From AC-51 sp963749895 (GTDB lineage Bacteria; Actinomycetota; UBA4738; HRBIN12): 64,000 nt of DNA. Both the position numbers and the translations under genes were made by a program. Location: NCBI GenBank assembly GCA_963749895.1, contig CAVVOG010000003.1, positions 1,488,001 through 1,552,000 on the forward strand, written 5' to 3'. The notes beneath the pieces are model-generated. The model saw only the letters and a program-made list of their open reading frames with translations. It made no database searches and was not told where the DNA came from. Of the stretch, positions 8,623-17,789 are shown piece by piece. Each line of letters starts with the position of its first letter. Positions within the stretch are counted from its first letter, which is position 1.

Positions 8623-10603
8623 ATGCCCGAGACCCGACACGTGCGGATCGAGGTGCCCGACGCGATCGGGCTCGCCGCCACCCTGTACATGCCGGCCACC
8701 GGAACGGGGCCGTGGCCCGCCCTGCTGGAGGCGCTCCCCTACCGCAAGGACGACCTCACCTCCTCGTACCGGCCGGAGTATCTGCGCCTGGCCGATGCCG
8801 GGTACGTCGTGTGCCGTGTGGACGTGCGCGGCACCGGGTCGAGCGAGGGGATCGCGACCGACGAGTACCCGGCCACCGAGCGCGCCGACCTCCTCGCCGT
8901 GATCGAGTGGCTCGCCACCCAGGAGTGGTCGAGCGGCTCGGTGGGGATGTTCGGGACCAGCTACAGCGGGTTCAACGCGCTCCAGCTGGCGATGGAGCGG
9001 CCCCCGGCGCTCAAGGCGATCGTCTCGATCTTCGCCAGCGACGATCGCTACGGCGACGACGTCCACTACTTCGGCGGCGCCGTGAAGCAGCTCGACGTCG
9101 TCGACTACCCCTCGTACATGGTCGCGAGCAACGCCCTGCCGCCGGTCCCGTCGGTCTACGGCGAGGGGTGGCGAGACGAGTGGGAGCGACGAGTGGCCGG
9201 CGCCGAGCCCTGGTTGTTCACGTGGCTCGACCACCAGCGCTACGACGACTACTGGCGGTTCGGGTCGCTCCGGGAGGACTACGGGTCGATCGAGGCCGCC
9301 ACGATGATCGTCGGCGGCTGGGCGGACGGGTACACGAACGTCGCGTTGCGGTCGTTCCCCGAGCTGCGATGCCCTCGACGGGTCCTGGTCGGTCCCTGGC
9401 CCCACAGCGCGATCGAGACGTGCCGCCCAGGTCCGAACATCGACCTGGTCCCGGAGATGCTCCGCTGGTGGGACCGCTGGCTGAAGGGAACCGACACCGG
9501 CGTCGATCGAGAGCCTCCGATCGTCGTCTACGCGCAGCGCTCGACCCGCCCGGACCCGGTCCGCGCGGAGGTCCGGGGAGCCTGGCGGTTCGAGCCGACC
9601 TGGCCTCCCGAGCGCCTGGCGGTCGCCTCCCTCGCCCTGGACGAGGCCGAGCCCGGGGGCTTGGCCCACGGCGACGGACCCGACACCTTCACGGTCCGCG
9701 GCGACGTCGGCACCACCGCGTGGATCTCGTGCGCGGGCGGGATGCCGTGGGGGCAGCCGAGCGATCAGCGACCCGACGAGGCCCTGTCCCTCACCTACAC
9801 GTGGGACCCGCTCGCCGAGGACCTCGAGATCCTCGGTCACCCCGTGCTCCGCGTCCGGGTCCGGGCCGACCACCCGGTCGCGTACCTGTCCGCGAAGGTC
9901 TGCGACGTGTTCCCGGACGGCACGTCGTCGCTCGTCGTCCGCGGCATGCTGAACCTCGCCCACCGGACGTCTCGCTCCGACCCCGAGCCCCTCGAGCCCG
10001 GAGGGTGGACGGACGTCGAGATCGAGCTCGAGGCCTGCGCCTGGACGTTCGAGGCCGGCCATCGGATCCGCCTCGACCTGGCCGGCGCGGACTGGCCGAA
10101 CGCCTGGGCGCCGCCATCGGCCGCCACGATGGAGATCGATCGAGCCGGGGCCCGGCTCGAGCTGCCGGTCCTGGCCGGGTCGGCGCCGGTCGCCGAGGTC
10201 CCGGTGCTCCCACCGTCGACCCGACCCCAGACACGATCCGCTGGCTCGTTCGGACGACGACGACTGGCGATGGGAGATCGTCGAGGACGTCGTCGGACGC
10301 GAGCGGCGGGCGGTCGCCACCTACGGAGGCTCCGAGCCGGCCGAGGGCGACGTACCCGCGATGCGGTCCCGCTACGGGGGAACGGTCGGCGTGTCGATCG
10401 ACGATCCCGGGCGCGCATGGGCCGACGGCGAGACCGATCTGGAGATCGCCTTCCCCGAGGCCACCTGCCGCGCGTGGAGCCGCGTCCGGATGGACTCCGA
10501 CGCCGATGCCTACCGCGTCGCGATCGAGCTGGTCGTGAGCGAGGACGGCCGGGAGCGGTGGCGCCGGTCTTGGGAGCGGACCGTCCCCCGAGACCTCCAG
10601 TAG
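8623..10603 (+). CDS. CocE/NonD-family serine hydrolase (peptidase S15 fold), frameshifted near the C-terminus
   Basis: Alpha/beta hydrolase with an Xaa-Pro-dipeptidyl-peptidase N-terminal domain and a beta-sandwich C-terminal domain; relatives hydrolyse acyl esters or amides such as cocaine or glutaryl-7-ACA. Visible: LPYRKDDLTS, VDVRGTGSSEG, nucleophile elbow GMFGTSYSGF, GGWADGY and GPWPHSA (the Asp and His regions), then the jelly-roll with FPDGTSSLVVRG. In the starting frame similarity stops near 10215; the expected C-terminal end (WRWEIVEDVVG ... ERTVPRDLQ) continues in the next frame to 10603. So one indel lies between about 10215 and 10260: a real pseudogene, an assembly error or a recoding site. 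Confidence 0.8.
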
Positions 10604-10636
10604 CCGGGCGGGTACGGATCGGGTCCGGACACGCGA

Positions 10637-10660
10637 AACCCCGGCTCGCTGGCCGGGGTT
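10637..10660. terminator. Bidirectional hairpin terminator
   Basis: AACCCCGG-CTCGCTGG-CCGGGGTT, a perfect 8-bp stem 33 nt after the hydrolase stop and between two convergent genes. Flanking A and T residues on each side are few, so a bidirectional role is inferred. Confidence 0.6.
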
Positions 10661-10743
10661 CGGTCTTGATGGGATATCCCGAGAACTACGCTACCCGACG
10701 CGGCGCGCTCCGTCGACCGCCCCGAGCGATGTTCACGGAACCG

Positions 10744-11325
10744 TCACGCGACGTCGGCCCCCTTCCCATCTCGCGATCGCTCCTCGGCCACGTGGACGGG
10801 GACGAGATCGTCGTCGGCGAGCAACTCTCGACGGGTGGGTGGCGGGCTGGGTGGCGAAGGGATCGCCGCGGCGTTCGTCAACGGCACCACGACGTAGGGG
10901 TCGTCACGGAAGAGGTCCTCGCGCTCCATGCACACGAGCACCCCGCAACGTCCGGCCGGGAACACCACCTGGGCAAGGTCCGCGACCGTGGGGTCCACGT
11001 ACATCGGCGCCAGGAGCAGCAGTGACATCGGCGGGACCGCGCTGATCTCGCATCCGGGCGCGAACGACCGGATCTCGGCGTGCGTCGCCAGCCTGGCGTT
11101 CGAGTCGCCCAGCGCGGCGCGCGCCAGCTGGAGGTCGAGGTAGGACGTGGCCGGCAACAGCATCAGCGCCGGGCCGCTCGCGGCCATCAGGACCTCGGTC
11201 CGGATCACCTCGGCCATCGCGACGCCGTGCACCTCGGCGGTGGCGCGCACCGACGTGGCACCCGGCGACGGCAGGACCAAGAAGGGCCGTCCGCGCCCCA
11301 GCAGGTAGTCGAGCACACGTGACAC
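10744..11325 (-). CDS. YbaK/aminoacyl-tRNA deacylase-fold protein
   Basis: A 193-residue protein matching the YbaK/ProRS editing-domain fold, whose members deacylate mischarged tRNA. Seen: VLDYLLGRGRPFLVLPSP, an ATAEVHGVAMAEVIRTEVL segment resembling the family's A-HT-A helix, and SEISAVPPMSLLLLAPMYVD-like loops (here CEISAVPPMS). The C-terminal 40 residues (PPSPPPTRRELLADD...) look disordered. GTG start at 11325 chosen because GGAGG (11331-11335) sits 5 nt upstream; an in-frame ATG 63 nt further upstream lacks this. Whether it edits tRNA cannot be told, as the family's conserved Lys is not obvious. Confidence 0.6.
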   Translation of the reverse strand: MSRVLDYLLGRGRPFLVLPSPGATSVRATAEVHGVAMAEVIRTEVLMAASGPALMLLPATSYLDLQLARAALGDSNARLATHAEIRSFAPGCEISAVPPMSLLLLAPMYVDPTVADLAQVVFPAGRCGVLVCMEREDLFRDDPYVVVPLTNAAAIPSPPSPPPTRRELLADDDLVPVHVAEERSRDGKGADVA

Positions 11326-11433
11326 GGTGTCCTCCGGGGGCGCCCGGCGCGCCCTCGGCGCGAGGCTACACCGGGCTCCGCTCGCCACTCGTATCCCGCG
11401 TCGGATGTCCGTCGAACGGGGGACAGATCGACG

Positions 11434-12174
11434 TCAGAACCCAGGGAGCCGTTCGCGGAACAACAGCCAGCCGACCGCGGCGGCAACGTCGAGCAGGAAG
11501 TGCGCGATCACGAACGGCCAGGTCCGGCGGGTCCGCACGAACAACCAGCCGAACACGAGCCCCATCAGCAGGTTGCCGGCGAACCCGCCGAACCCCTGGT
11601 ACAGGTGGTACGAGCCTCGCAGCAGCGCGCTCGCTCCCACCGACGTCCGGGCCGACCACCCGATCTGCTCGAGCCGCGTGACGAGGTAGCCGAGGACGAT
11701 GACCTCCTCGACGAGCGCCGCCTCGGTCGCGTGCATCAGGACCGCCGGGTAGGTCCACCAGTGACCCGGCGGCGGCGAGGGGACCACGAACCGGTTCACG
11801 CCGAGGGCGACCGCGCCCAGGTACAGACCGAGCCCCGCGAGCCCGATCACGGCGAAGAGCACCGTCCCGGTCGCGGCGTCGCGCGCCGGGCGGTCCGGGG
11901 CGAGCCCGATCACCGAGACGCCCTCTCCTGATCGTCGGACGAGGTGCACGACCAGGAACAACGGCGCCAACCCGAACACGAACCCGATCAGTTGCCGGCC
12001 GAACAGAGGGCTCTGCGGAGCCGCGGCCACCGTGACGCCGGCGATCGGGGCCTCGAACAGGCTGAGGATCGCGCTCGCCGCGCTGGCCAACAGCGACAGC
12101 GACAGCACGACGAGGACCTCCTCGACGAGCTGGCGCCGCGTCGCGGGGGCGGGGGGTGGAGCGAGCGGTTCCAT
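11434..12174 (-). CDS. CPBP-family intramembrane metalloprotease (Abi/CAAX-like)
   Basis: Integral membrane protein, 246 residues, about seven hydrophobic segments. Conserved motifs in order near the C-terminus: VEEVIVLGYLV (motif 1, Glu-Glu), GSYHLYQG (motif 2, His) and IAHFLLD (motif 3, HxxxD). The Arg of the canonical EExxxR is absent; Leu or Gly takes its place. Substrates are unknown; relatives act in prenyl-protein processing, bacteriocin immunity or regulated proteolysis. Start at ATG 12174 avoids overlap with the upstream metalloprotease gene, and TAGCCT lies 7 nt before it. Confidence 0.85.
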   Translation of the reverse strand: MEPLAPPPAPATRRQLVEEVLVVLSLSLLASAASAILSLFEAPIAGVTVAAAPQSPLFGRQLIGFVFGLAPLFLVVHLVRRSGEGVSVIGLAPDRPARDAATGTVLFAVIGLAGLGLYLGAVALGVNRFVVPSPPPGHWWTYPAVLMHATEAALVEEVIVLGYLVTRLEQIGWSARTSVGASALLRGSYHLYQGFGGFAGNLLMGLVFGWLFVRTRRTWPFVIAHFLLDVAAAVGWLLFRERLPGF

Positions 12175-12184
12175 CCGCCCGAGG

Positions 12185-13870
12185 CTAGACGACCGCGGCA
12201 CGGACCTCGAAGAGACGGTTCTCGTCGACGGGCCTCCCGCCGTAGCACGAGTACGTCGTGTCTCCCGTCCAGCATGCCTTGTAGCGGATGCTGGCGTTCG
12301 TGGCGATCACGACCACCCGGGCGGTCGACGACCCGAACGCGACGCGCGCGACACCTCGACCCGACCCATCGAGCGCGATCCGCGTGACCGCGACCGACCC
12401 GTTCGTCGAGACGACGACGGCGCTCGCCGCGGGGGCGCTCGCCTGGTCGGGGCCATCGACCCGGATCCTCAGCTTCGCCGTCGATGCCAACCCGGCACCT
12501 CGTTTCAGCACCACGAACCGGTTCGCGAGGTGGTCGACCTCGAGCGTCGCGCCGAACGAGCGCGCCGAACCGGTCAGTCGCTTCCGAGCGCTCGACCTGG
12601 CGGGGCGGTAGGACGCCCCCTCCTCGTAGAAGTCGGCCGGGCGTGCGTTCCAGGCCGCGAAGTCCGCGAACACGCGCCGCATGTCGCCGGGCGCTCCGCT
12701 GAGGGTTCGGCCCGCGATCGCGGCCGCCACACCCTTCGTGGAGTACCGGTCAGGCCCGCCGGTCGCTGCGTCCAGCTTGGCCCAGATCGAACGCACGATC
12801 GTCGGATCGGCGGCGGCTGAACCGCCGTCGTTCGCGCCGACGTACTCCGAAAGGAACCGCAGGAAGATCCACGTCCCGTACCAGCGTGGCGAGACCCCCT
12901 TGTCGAGCGGCACGTGCGGCTGGGCGAGCGGGCTCGAGACGAGGTACTGCAGGTTGTCGTCGATGCCGTCGTAGACCTCGTCCTCGATCCAGGTCGAGGA
13001 CGCTTCCATGATCCACGCGTCTTCCAGGTAGTCGTAACCGAACTGGACGGCGTGGTGGAACTCGTGCGCCGCGGTGACCCTGAGCGGTTCGATCGGGTTC
13101 GGGTATCCGAACTGCGACGGAGCGAAGTCGTCGTCGAGCACGCAATAGGCGGACACGTCGTACCGGGTGGCGCGGTCCCGGTCGTCGGTCGTGCAGTACC
13201 CGTACAGCCCGTCGCCCCCGATGTCCGCGAGGTAGATGTCGAGCTTGCCGTTCCCTCCGTCGTCCTTCGAGCTCGTGTCCGGCCTCGGCGCCCGGTACCC
13301 GAGGTCGTCCACCTCGGCGGCCCATACCTCGTCCATCACGTCGAGCGTCGTCGCCACCCAGTCGGGGATCCCGTCGTCGGGGGAGGTATCGGCGGTCGGC
13401 GGCGCGTCGACGGTCGACCCGACGTAGTGGACGCACACCTCCGCGGAGCAGACGGGGGGCTCCTCGGCCACCGTGTAGCCGTCGGGATCCCCGAGAGGTC
13501 CATCCGTCGGGCGCGCCAGGAGCGCCTCGGCACGTTCGCGTGCCTCCCCTCGCAGCTGGTGGGACCGCGCCGCTAGGTCACGGAACAGCAGCGTCGCGTC
13601 GCGCGGCTCAGGCCCTGCGACCCGTCCGTACCTGGCGCGAACCGATGCCGGCGCGAACAGCGACGTGACGCGTTCGAGCGCGTACGTGGCCTCGTCGATC
13701 CGGCCGCGGGTCAGGGCACGGCTCAATGCGTCGGGGACGGCCGGGGTGAGCGCCGGTAGCGGCTTCGCCGCCCGCTGCGCGGCGTCGGGTTGCGTGGCGA
13801 TCGCCGGCCGCGGAAGGACCGCGGCCAGAAGAGCGGTCAGGGCGAGGAAGGTTCGGACGCGCGGGCGCAT
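12185..13870 (-). CDS. Secreted zinc metalloprotease of the MXAN_6640 type
   Basis: 561-residue exported protein with a clear signal peptide (RTFLALTALLAAVLPRPAIATQ). The catalytic core has AHEFHHAVQFGYDYL (HExxH) followed by WIMEASSTWIEDEV, whose Glu is the likely third zinc ligand; this spacing is that of the MXAN_6640 putative metalloproteases. Cys pairs (CSAEVC; CTTDD and CVLD) suggest extracytoplasmic disulfides, and a short CWTGDTTYSC motif occurs near the C-terminus. The C-terminal 130 residues form a beta-rich domain. TAGCCT 7 nt before the ATG implies its own promoter. Its target is unknown. Confidence 0.8.
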   Translation of the reverse strand: MRPRVRTFLALTALLAAVLPRPAIATQPDAAQRAAKPLPALTPAVPDALSRALTRGRIDEATYALERVTSLFAPASVRARYGRVAGPEPRDATLLFRDLAARSHQLRGEARERAEALLARPTDGPLGDPDGYTVAEEPPVCSAEVCVHYVGSTVDAPPTADTSPDDGIPDWVATTLDVMDEVWAAEVDDLGYRAPRPDTSSKDDGGNGKLDIYLADIGGDGLYGYCTTDDRDRATRYDVSAYCVLDDDFAPSQFGYPNPIEPLRVTAAHEFHHAVQFGYDYLEDAWIMEASSTWIEDEVYDGIDDNLQYLVSSPLAQPHVPLDKGVSPRWYGTWIFLRFLSEYVGANDGGSAAADPTIVRSIWAKLDAATGGPDRYSTKGVAAAIAGRTLSGAPGDMRRVFADFAAWNARPADFYEEGASYRPARSSARKRLTGSARSFGATLEVDHLANRFVVLKRGAGLASTAKLRIRVDGPDQASAPAASAVVVSTNGSVAVTRIALDGSGRGVARVAFGSSTARVVVIATNASIRYKACWTGDTTYSCYGGRPVDENRLFEVRAAVV

Positions 13871-13939
13871 GCCGACCAGGCTACGCCAGGCATCGCCGAA
13901 CGAGAACGACCGTCCGGCGGAGCGAGCAGCCCGAGCCGA

Positions 13940-14173
13940 CTACAGCGTCAGGATCGGGCAGGTGAGGGTGCGGGTGATGCCCTCGAGCTCCTGCATCGGC
14001 ATCACCGTCCCCTTGGCGAGCAGGTCGAGGTCGTCGGCCTCGGCGCGGGCCACGATGTCGTAGGGCCCTGTGACCGGATCGACGGTCACGACCCCGGCGA
14101 TGCCGCGGACCTGCTCGGTCACCTGGCCGGCCTTCCCGACCTCGGTCTGGATCAAGATGTACGCGCTGACCAC
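13940..14173 (-). CDS. Stand-alone Lrp/AsnC ligand-binding (RAM) domain protein
   Basis: 77 residues covering exactly one RAM domain, with no helix-turn-helix. Visible: SAYILIQTEVGKAGQV, GVVTVDPVTGPYDIVARAEA (the GxYDi core) and TRTLTCPILTL. Such proteins form ring-like oligomers that bind amino acids; stand-alone versions may titrate or modulate full-length Lrp proteins. It is 13 bp downstream of the repeat protein at 14187, so the two are probably one operon. No Lrp-type DNA-binding partner is in the window. Confidence 0.85.
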   Translation of the reverse strand: MVSAYILIQTEVGKAGQVTEQVRGIAGVVTVDPVTGPYDIVARAEADDLDLLAKGTVMPMQELEGITRTLTCPILTL

Positions 14174-14186
14174 GGTGGCTCCCTCC

Positions 14187-14582
14187 TCAGGCCGACGGAT
14201 CGTCGGCGTCGTCGCTCTTCGTGAACAGACCCTTGGCCTTCGCGAACAGGCCGCCGGCCACCTGTCCCGCCTTGTCCACGGCGGGCTTGGTCATCTCGGA
14301 CGCCTTCGTGATGGCGGGCTTGGCCTTGTCGGCCGCGGATCCCGCGACCTGCCCCGCCTTGTCGACCGCAGGCTTCGCCATCTCGCCCGCCTTGTCGATC
14401 GCGGGCTTGGCCTTGTCGATCGCGGGCTTGGCCTTGTCGATCGCGGGTTGCGCCTTGTCGATCGCGGGCTTCGCGATCTCGCCCGCCTTGTCGATCGCGG
14501 GCTTCGCTTTCGCGGCGGCCTCTCCGGCGACCTCCTTGGCCTTGTCCAGGAACCCCTTGTCGTCCTGCGACTCCTCGGTCAC
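14187..14582 (-). CDS. Lys/Ala/Pro repeat protein, LEA/apolipoprotein-like
   Basis: 131 residues, almost entirely imperfect 7- and 14-residue repeats of AKPAIDK with variants IAKPAIDKAGE and MTKPAVDKAGQ. The alternating Lys, Ala and acidic residues predict amphipathic or disordered helices like LEA desiccation proteins or lipid-binding apolipoproteins. No signal peptide, no Cys or Trp. The GTG start at 14582 is preceded by GAGGAGG, a better choice than an in-frame ATG 57 nt upstream. Function unknown; stress protection or binding to membrane or nucleoid is only a guess. The repeats make the DNA itself repetitive. Confidence 0.75.
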   Translation of the reverse strand: MTEESQDDKGFLDKAKEVAGEAAAKAKPAIDKAGEIAKPAIDKAQPAIDKAKPAIDKAKPAIDKAGEMAKPAVDKAGQVAGSAADKAKPAITKASEMTKPAVDKAGQVAGGLFAKAKGLFTKSDDADDPSA

Positions 14583-14659
14583 TCGACCTCCTCGGTCTCG
14601 GTGGAAAACATCCTCCGATCCGGCGGGCAGGGGCGGCAAATCCCCAGGTCACAGGGGGC

Positions 14660-15517
14660 TCAAGGGAGCCGGGCGCGGACCCCTCGGAGACCACTGTCGA
14701 CGAACCGGTCGAGGCCTTCCTCCGCACCGTAGCGCACCTCGTGCCACGGCATCAGCGCCCACACGACGCGAGCTCGCTCACGGAAGGTCGCGTCAGGTGG
14801 TCCGCCGTACGCCGAGAGGGCCCGTTCGCCCTCGTCCGGCATCTCGTGGATCCACCAGGCGAAGTCCCACACCGGGTCGCCGATCGCGGACTCCTCCCAG
14901 TCGAGGACGCCGATCAGATCGCCGCTCGGTCCCACGAGGACGTGCTCCGGCCCGAGGTCCCCGTGCGTCAGGCAGGGAGCGAACGTCCACAACCGATCGT
15001 CGTCCACGTAGGCGTCGATCATCGCCTCGGCACGGGACGCCTCCCCCGGATCCAGCCGGGGCAGGACGATCCCGGCGAGACTCGAGATCTCCTCACGGAT
15101 CTGCTCGCGGACGGTATCGGGAAGCTGGGCGCGCAGCCCAACGAACTCCGGCGGCACCATGTGCAGGTCGTAGAGGAACCTGCCGAGGCGCTCCGGCCAG
15201 AACCCGTGCGGCGCCTGATCCGCGGGGACCCCGTGCAGCTTCGGGTAGACCATCGCCGGCGGATCGGACGAGATCATCGACGGCACGGGGATCAGTGCGG
15301 AGACCTCGCGCGAGAGCTCCGGCAGCAGCGTCGACTGCGCGACGAGACGCTCGGCGGCGTACGGGGACCGGGGGATCTGCACGATCCACTCGCCGTTCAC
15401 GTCGTAGGTGTCGTAGGTCCACCCGGACCCGATCCGGTCGAACGACCGGACGTCGATCGCGGGGAAGAGCTCCTGCACCAGGTTCCGGTGCTCGTCGAGC
15501 GTCGTCCGCGCAGGCAT
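14660..15517 (-). CDS. Aminoglycoside-phosphotransferase-fold kinase
   Basis: 285 residues of the APH/choline-kinase-like family. Visible: GSGWTYDTYDVNGEWIVQIPR (nucleotide loop and strand), catalytic loop LTHGDLGPEHVLV (HGD), and the metal-binding IGVLDWEESAIGDPVWDFAW. These families phosphorylate many small molecules; most environmental members are not resistance genes, and nothing here indicates an antibiotic substrate. The start at 15517 gives the normal N-terminus; the frame is open far upstream inside the MFS gene without similarity. It lies 20 bp after the MFS transporter and is probably co-transcribed, so a transported metabolite could be its substrate. Confidence 0.85.
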   Translation of the reverse strand: MPARTTLDEHRNLVQELFPAIDVRSFDRIGSGWTYDTYDVNGEWIVQIPRSPYAAERLVAQSTLLPELSREVSALIPVPSMISSDPPAMVYPKLHGVPADQAPHGFWPERLGRFLYDLHMVPPEFVGLRAQLPDTVREQIREEISSLAGIVLPRLDPGEASRAEAMIDAYVDDDRLWTFAPCLTHGDLGPEHVLVGPSGDLIGVLDWEESAIGDPVWDFAWWIHEMPDEGERALSAYGGPPDATFRERARVVWALMPWHEVRYGAEEGLDRFVDSGLRGVRARLP

Positions 15518-15537
15518 CTCGTTCCTCGAGGTCAGGT

Positions 15538-16761
15538 CTACACGAGCGGGCCGGTTTCGGGCTGGGGCGTGACCGTCGCGCCGTGCCCCGGCTCGGACAG
15601 GCTCGGAACCGCCAAGGCGAACCATGCCACGACCGCACCGGCGAGCGCCAGGGCGGACGCGCCCGCGTACAGGACCGGAGCCCCCAGATGCTGGTAGACC
15701 CACCCGCCGATCCCGGCACCGATGATCGGGCCGATCCCGAACCCGACCATCGCCGACACGGCGTTGCCGGTCGAGTACAGGGTCGAGGGGAGGAGTCGCC
15801 CCACGACGACGACGCCGGTCGTGAAGAGCAGGCTGAACGCCACCCCCTCGAGCAACATCAGGACGGACAGCAGCCCGGCGTCCTCGACCGAGCCCCACAG
15901 CATGAATCCGGTCGCGTAGACGAGGCACCCCGCCACGTACACCTTCCGGAGCCCGAACCGCTCCTGCCACCGCGACGACCCCCGCATCGTCACCACCTCG
16001 ATCGACCCGCCGAGGGCGGTCCCGAGCCCGATCAGCAGCGGGCCGCCACCCGCATCGGCGATCTTCAACGAGATGAAGTTCCACGCGGCGTTGAACGCGG
16101 TCCACACCAGCAGCAACGCCACCAGGTAGCCCCAGAAGCGAGGGGCGGCCCGGAACACGGCGCCGACCGATCCGAGCCGTCCGTGCTCCCCCAGCGGCGC
16201 CGGCCGGTCCCGCTCGAACGTCACGGTCCACGCCAGCACCGCGAGCGACGCCAGCGCGTACAGGGGCATCGCCCAGCCGACGCCCGCGGCCTCCATCACC
16301 GCGCCGAACACGAGGCACCCGGCTGCGTACGTGAGGCTCTCCCACCCGCGGATCCGTCCGTAGTCCGACATCCGCTCCTCGCCCAGATGAGCCAGGGCGA
16401 TCGCGTCGATGTTCGGTCCCTGCGCGACCAGGAACAGCGAGTGGATCACCGCCATCACCACCACCGCCGCGAAGGTCTCGGCGAGGTTCATGCCGAGCGC
16501 CGCGACGGCCGCTCCGGCCAAGCCGATCCGCAGGACGGTGAGTCGGCCGAGCTTCGTGTCGGCCAGATGCCCCCATACCGGGTTCGTGATCATCCGCGCG
16601 AACGCGGCGGCGGCGATCACGTACCCGATCCGAGACTGCGACAGGCCGTGGTGCTCCTGGAGGTAGATCGCGAAGAAAGGGAAGAACGCCGCGATCACCG
16701 GACCGAACAACAGGAACAGGACCTGGACGGCGACGGCGTCTCGGACCTGCGGGCGCGACAT
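15538..16761 (-). CDS. MFS transporter, MFS_1-like/nucleoside-symporter group
   Basis: 407 residues with about 12 hydrophobic segments. The start MSRPQVRDAVAVQVLFLLFG leads into PFFAIYLQEHHGLSQSRIGY, and NPVWGHLADTKLGR is the MFS loop 2-3 signature (GxxaDrxGrr). The type with a PFF-IYL N-terminal helix belongs to the LacY/3-phenylpropionate-like subgroup. Substrate unknown. TAGCGT lies 8 nt before the ATG. It precedes the APH-fold kinase at 14660 by 20 bp in the same direction. Confidence 0.85.
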   Translation of the reverse strand: MSRPQVRDAVAVQVLFLLFGPVIAAFFPFFAIYLQEHHGLSQSRIGYVIAAAAFARMITNPVWGHLADTKLGRLTVLRIGLAGAAVAALGMNLAETFAAVVVMAVIHSLFLVAQGPNIDAIALAHLGEERMSDYGRIRGWESLTYAAGCLVFGAVMEAAGVGWAMPLYALASLAVLAWTVTFERDRPAPLGEHGRLGSVGAVFRAAPRFWGYLVALLLVWTAFNAAWNFISLKIADAGGGPLLIGLGTALGGSIEVVTMRGSSRWQERFGLRKVYVAGCLVYATGFMLWGSVEDAGLLSVLMLLEGVAFSLLFTTGVVVVGRLLPSTLYSTGNAVSAMVGFGIGPIIGAGIGGWVYQHLGAPVLYAGASALALAGAVVAWFALAVPSLSEPGHGATVTPQPETGPLV

Positions 16762-16807
16762 GCGCGGCCACGCTAGCAGGGTGCACCGTTCGCCCGGCGC
16801 CAGCTGG

Positions 16808-17662
16808 TCAGGTGGCGCCGAGGTACACGTGCACGTACCGCACGTAGGCGTCGGCGATCGCGGACGACGCGCCTGCCGCGTCGACCTCGCCGGCGAACAT
16901 CGCATGCAAGGGCTCCCACCAGATCGACCGTCCGATCGCGAACCCGTCGAACCCCGCGACGCCGGCACCGGCACGCAGCCAGCGGTCGACGGCCTCGGCG
17001 TCGGCGCCGCGCCCCAGGACGACGCAGGGAGCACCCGCGGCCTCGGCGACCCGTTCGCAGTCCTCCCGCCGGTCGAGCCCCTCGATCTTCCACACGGACG
17101 CGGCGATCCCGTCGTCGCGGAGCTCCTCGATCGCACGGACCATCAGCCCGGGCCGGACCTCCAGGTCGTACGTGGCGGCCTCGTGTCGGGGCTCCGGCGG
17201 GACGAGCAGCTCGAGCATCAGGGCGCGGTCGTTCGCCTCGCAGTGGTCGACGAGCGCCCCGAGGGCCGTGCGCTGTCGCGCGTTCGTCGGGGCGTCGCCC
17301 TCAGGGTTGTAGCGGACGAGGACCTTCGCCCACGCGGGATCGAGCGCGTCCAGCCGGTCGCGCCACTCCACGTCCTCGAACGCCAGCTCGGCTCGCCCGC
17401 TCGCCTCGACCGGAACCGCCACGCGGATCCCCTCACGGCGCGCGGCGGCGATCACCTCGACCCCGTAGGTCGCGTCGACGAGCGCGGCGGCGTGCGAGCG
17501 CGCCACGCGACCGTCGGCGACCGCGGCGAGCAGCCCCTCCCAGATCACGGCCTTCGCGGTCCGGGCCCTCGCGACGTCGATCTCCGTCGGCTCGCCCGCC
17601 ACACCGAAGAACGACCGCATCAACGAGGTCCGGTGGTCGAAGGCGAGCACGAACAGCGGCAT
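16808..17662 (-). CDS. DUF2090 protein, class I aldolase-like (related to the C-terminal domain of IolC)
   Basis: 284-residue TIM-barrel protein. DUF2090 is fused to the C-terminus of some 5-dehydro-2-deoxygluconokinases and is thought to be a phospho-sugar aldolase related to LacD-type tagatose-bisphosphate aldolases. Visible: PLFVLAFDHRTSLMRSFFG, VPVEASGRAELAFE, WAKVLVRYNPEGD (Lys113) and SVWKIEGLD, where Lys192 is a good Schiff-base candidate; the C-terminus has FAIGRSIWWEPL, a phosphate-binding type strand. It is divergent from the AraD-like gene with operator copy A between them, placing it in the DeoR regulon. Cleavage of a ketose phosphate is inferred. Confidence 0.75.
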   Translation of the reverse strand: MPLFVLAFDHRTSLMRSFFGVAGEPTEIDVARARTAKAVIWEGLLAAVADGRVARSHAAALVDATYGVEVIAAARREGIRVAVPVEASGRAELAFEDVEWRDRLDALDPAWAKVLVRYNPEGDAPTNARQRTALGALVDHCEANDRALMLELLVPPEPRHEAATYDLEVRPGLMVRAIEELRDDGIAASVWKIEGLDRREDCERVAEAAGAPCVVLGRGADAEAVDRWLRAGAGVAGFDGFAIGRSIWWEPLHAMFAGEVDAAGASSAIADAYVRYVHVYLGAT

Positions 17663-17700
17663 CACGGGGAGCCTATCGGCCGCTCGTGCAGGTCGTGGGT

Positions 17701-17789
17701 GGAACGCACACGGTCGTGCGCGTTCCGGCTCGACGGCCGTCGCGGGCCGGTGCCAGACTCGCGTCATGACGAAGGTCGCGATCATCGGC
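17701..17789 (+). repeat. 89-bp direct repeat, copy 1 (duplicated GH4 promoter and start)
   Basis: Aligns without gaps with 18548-18636, about 8 mismatches in 89 positions. It contains operator A, the same CGGGCCGGTGCCAGACT promoter segment and the first eight codons of the GH4 gene. After ATCATCGGC identity stops abruptly. Confidence 0.9.
17703..17724. promoter_or_regulatory. DeoR-type operator, copy A
   Basis: 22-bp near-perfect palindrome with half-sites AACGCACACG and CGTGCGCGTT split by GT/TC centre bases; flanking GG and CC extend the symmetry. It lies between the divergent DUF2090 and AraD-like genes. Copies at 18550, 21935 and 28089 align base for base. The DeoR protein at 21153 is the obvious binder. 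Confidence 0.7.

Noticed and set aside
14660..15517. Aminoglycoside resistance gene
   Set aside because: Only the kinase fold motifs are present; the chromosomal context with an MFS transporter and the breadth of the family do not support an antibiotic substrate.
14221..16776. Plus-strand frame over the repeat protein, phosphotransferase and MFS genes
   Set aside because: Begins with low-complexity antisense repeats and continues as Arg/Pro-rich shadow; no independent coding evidence.
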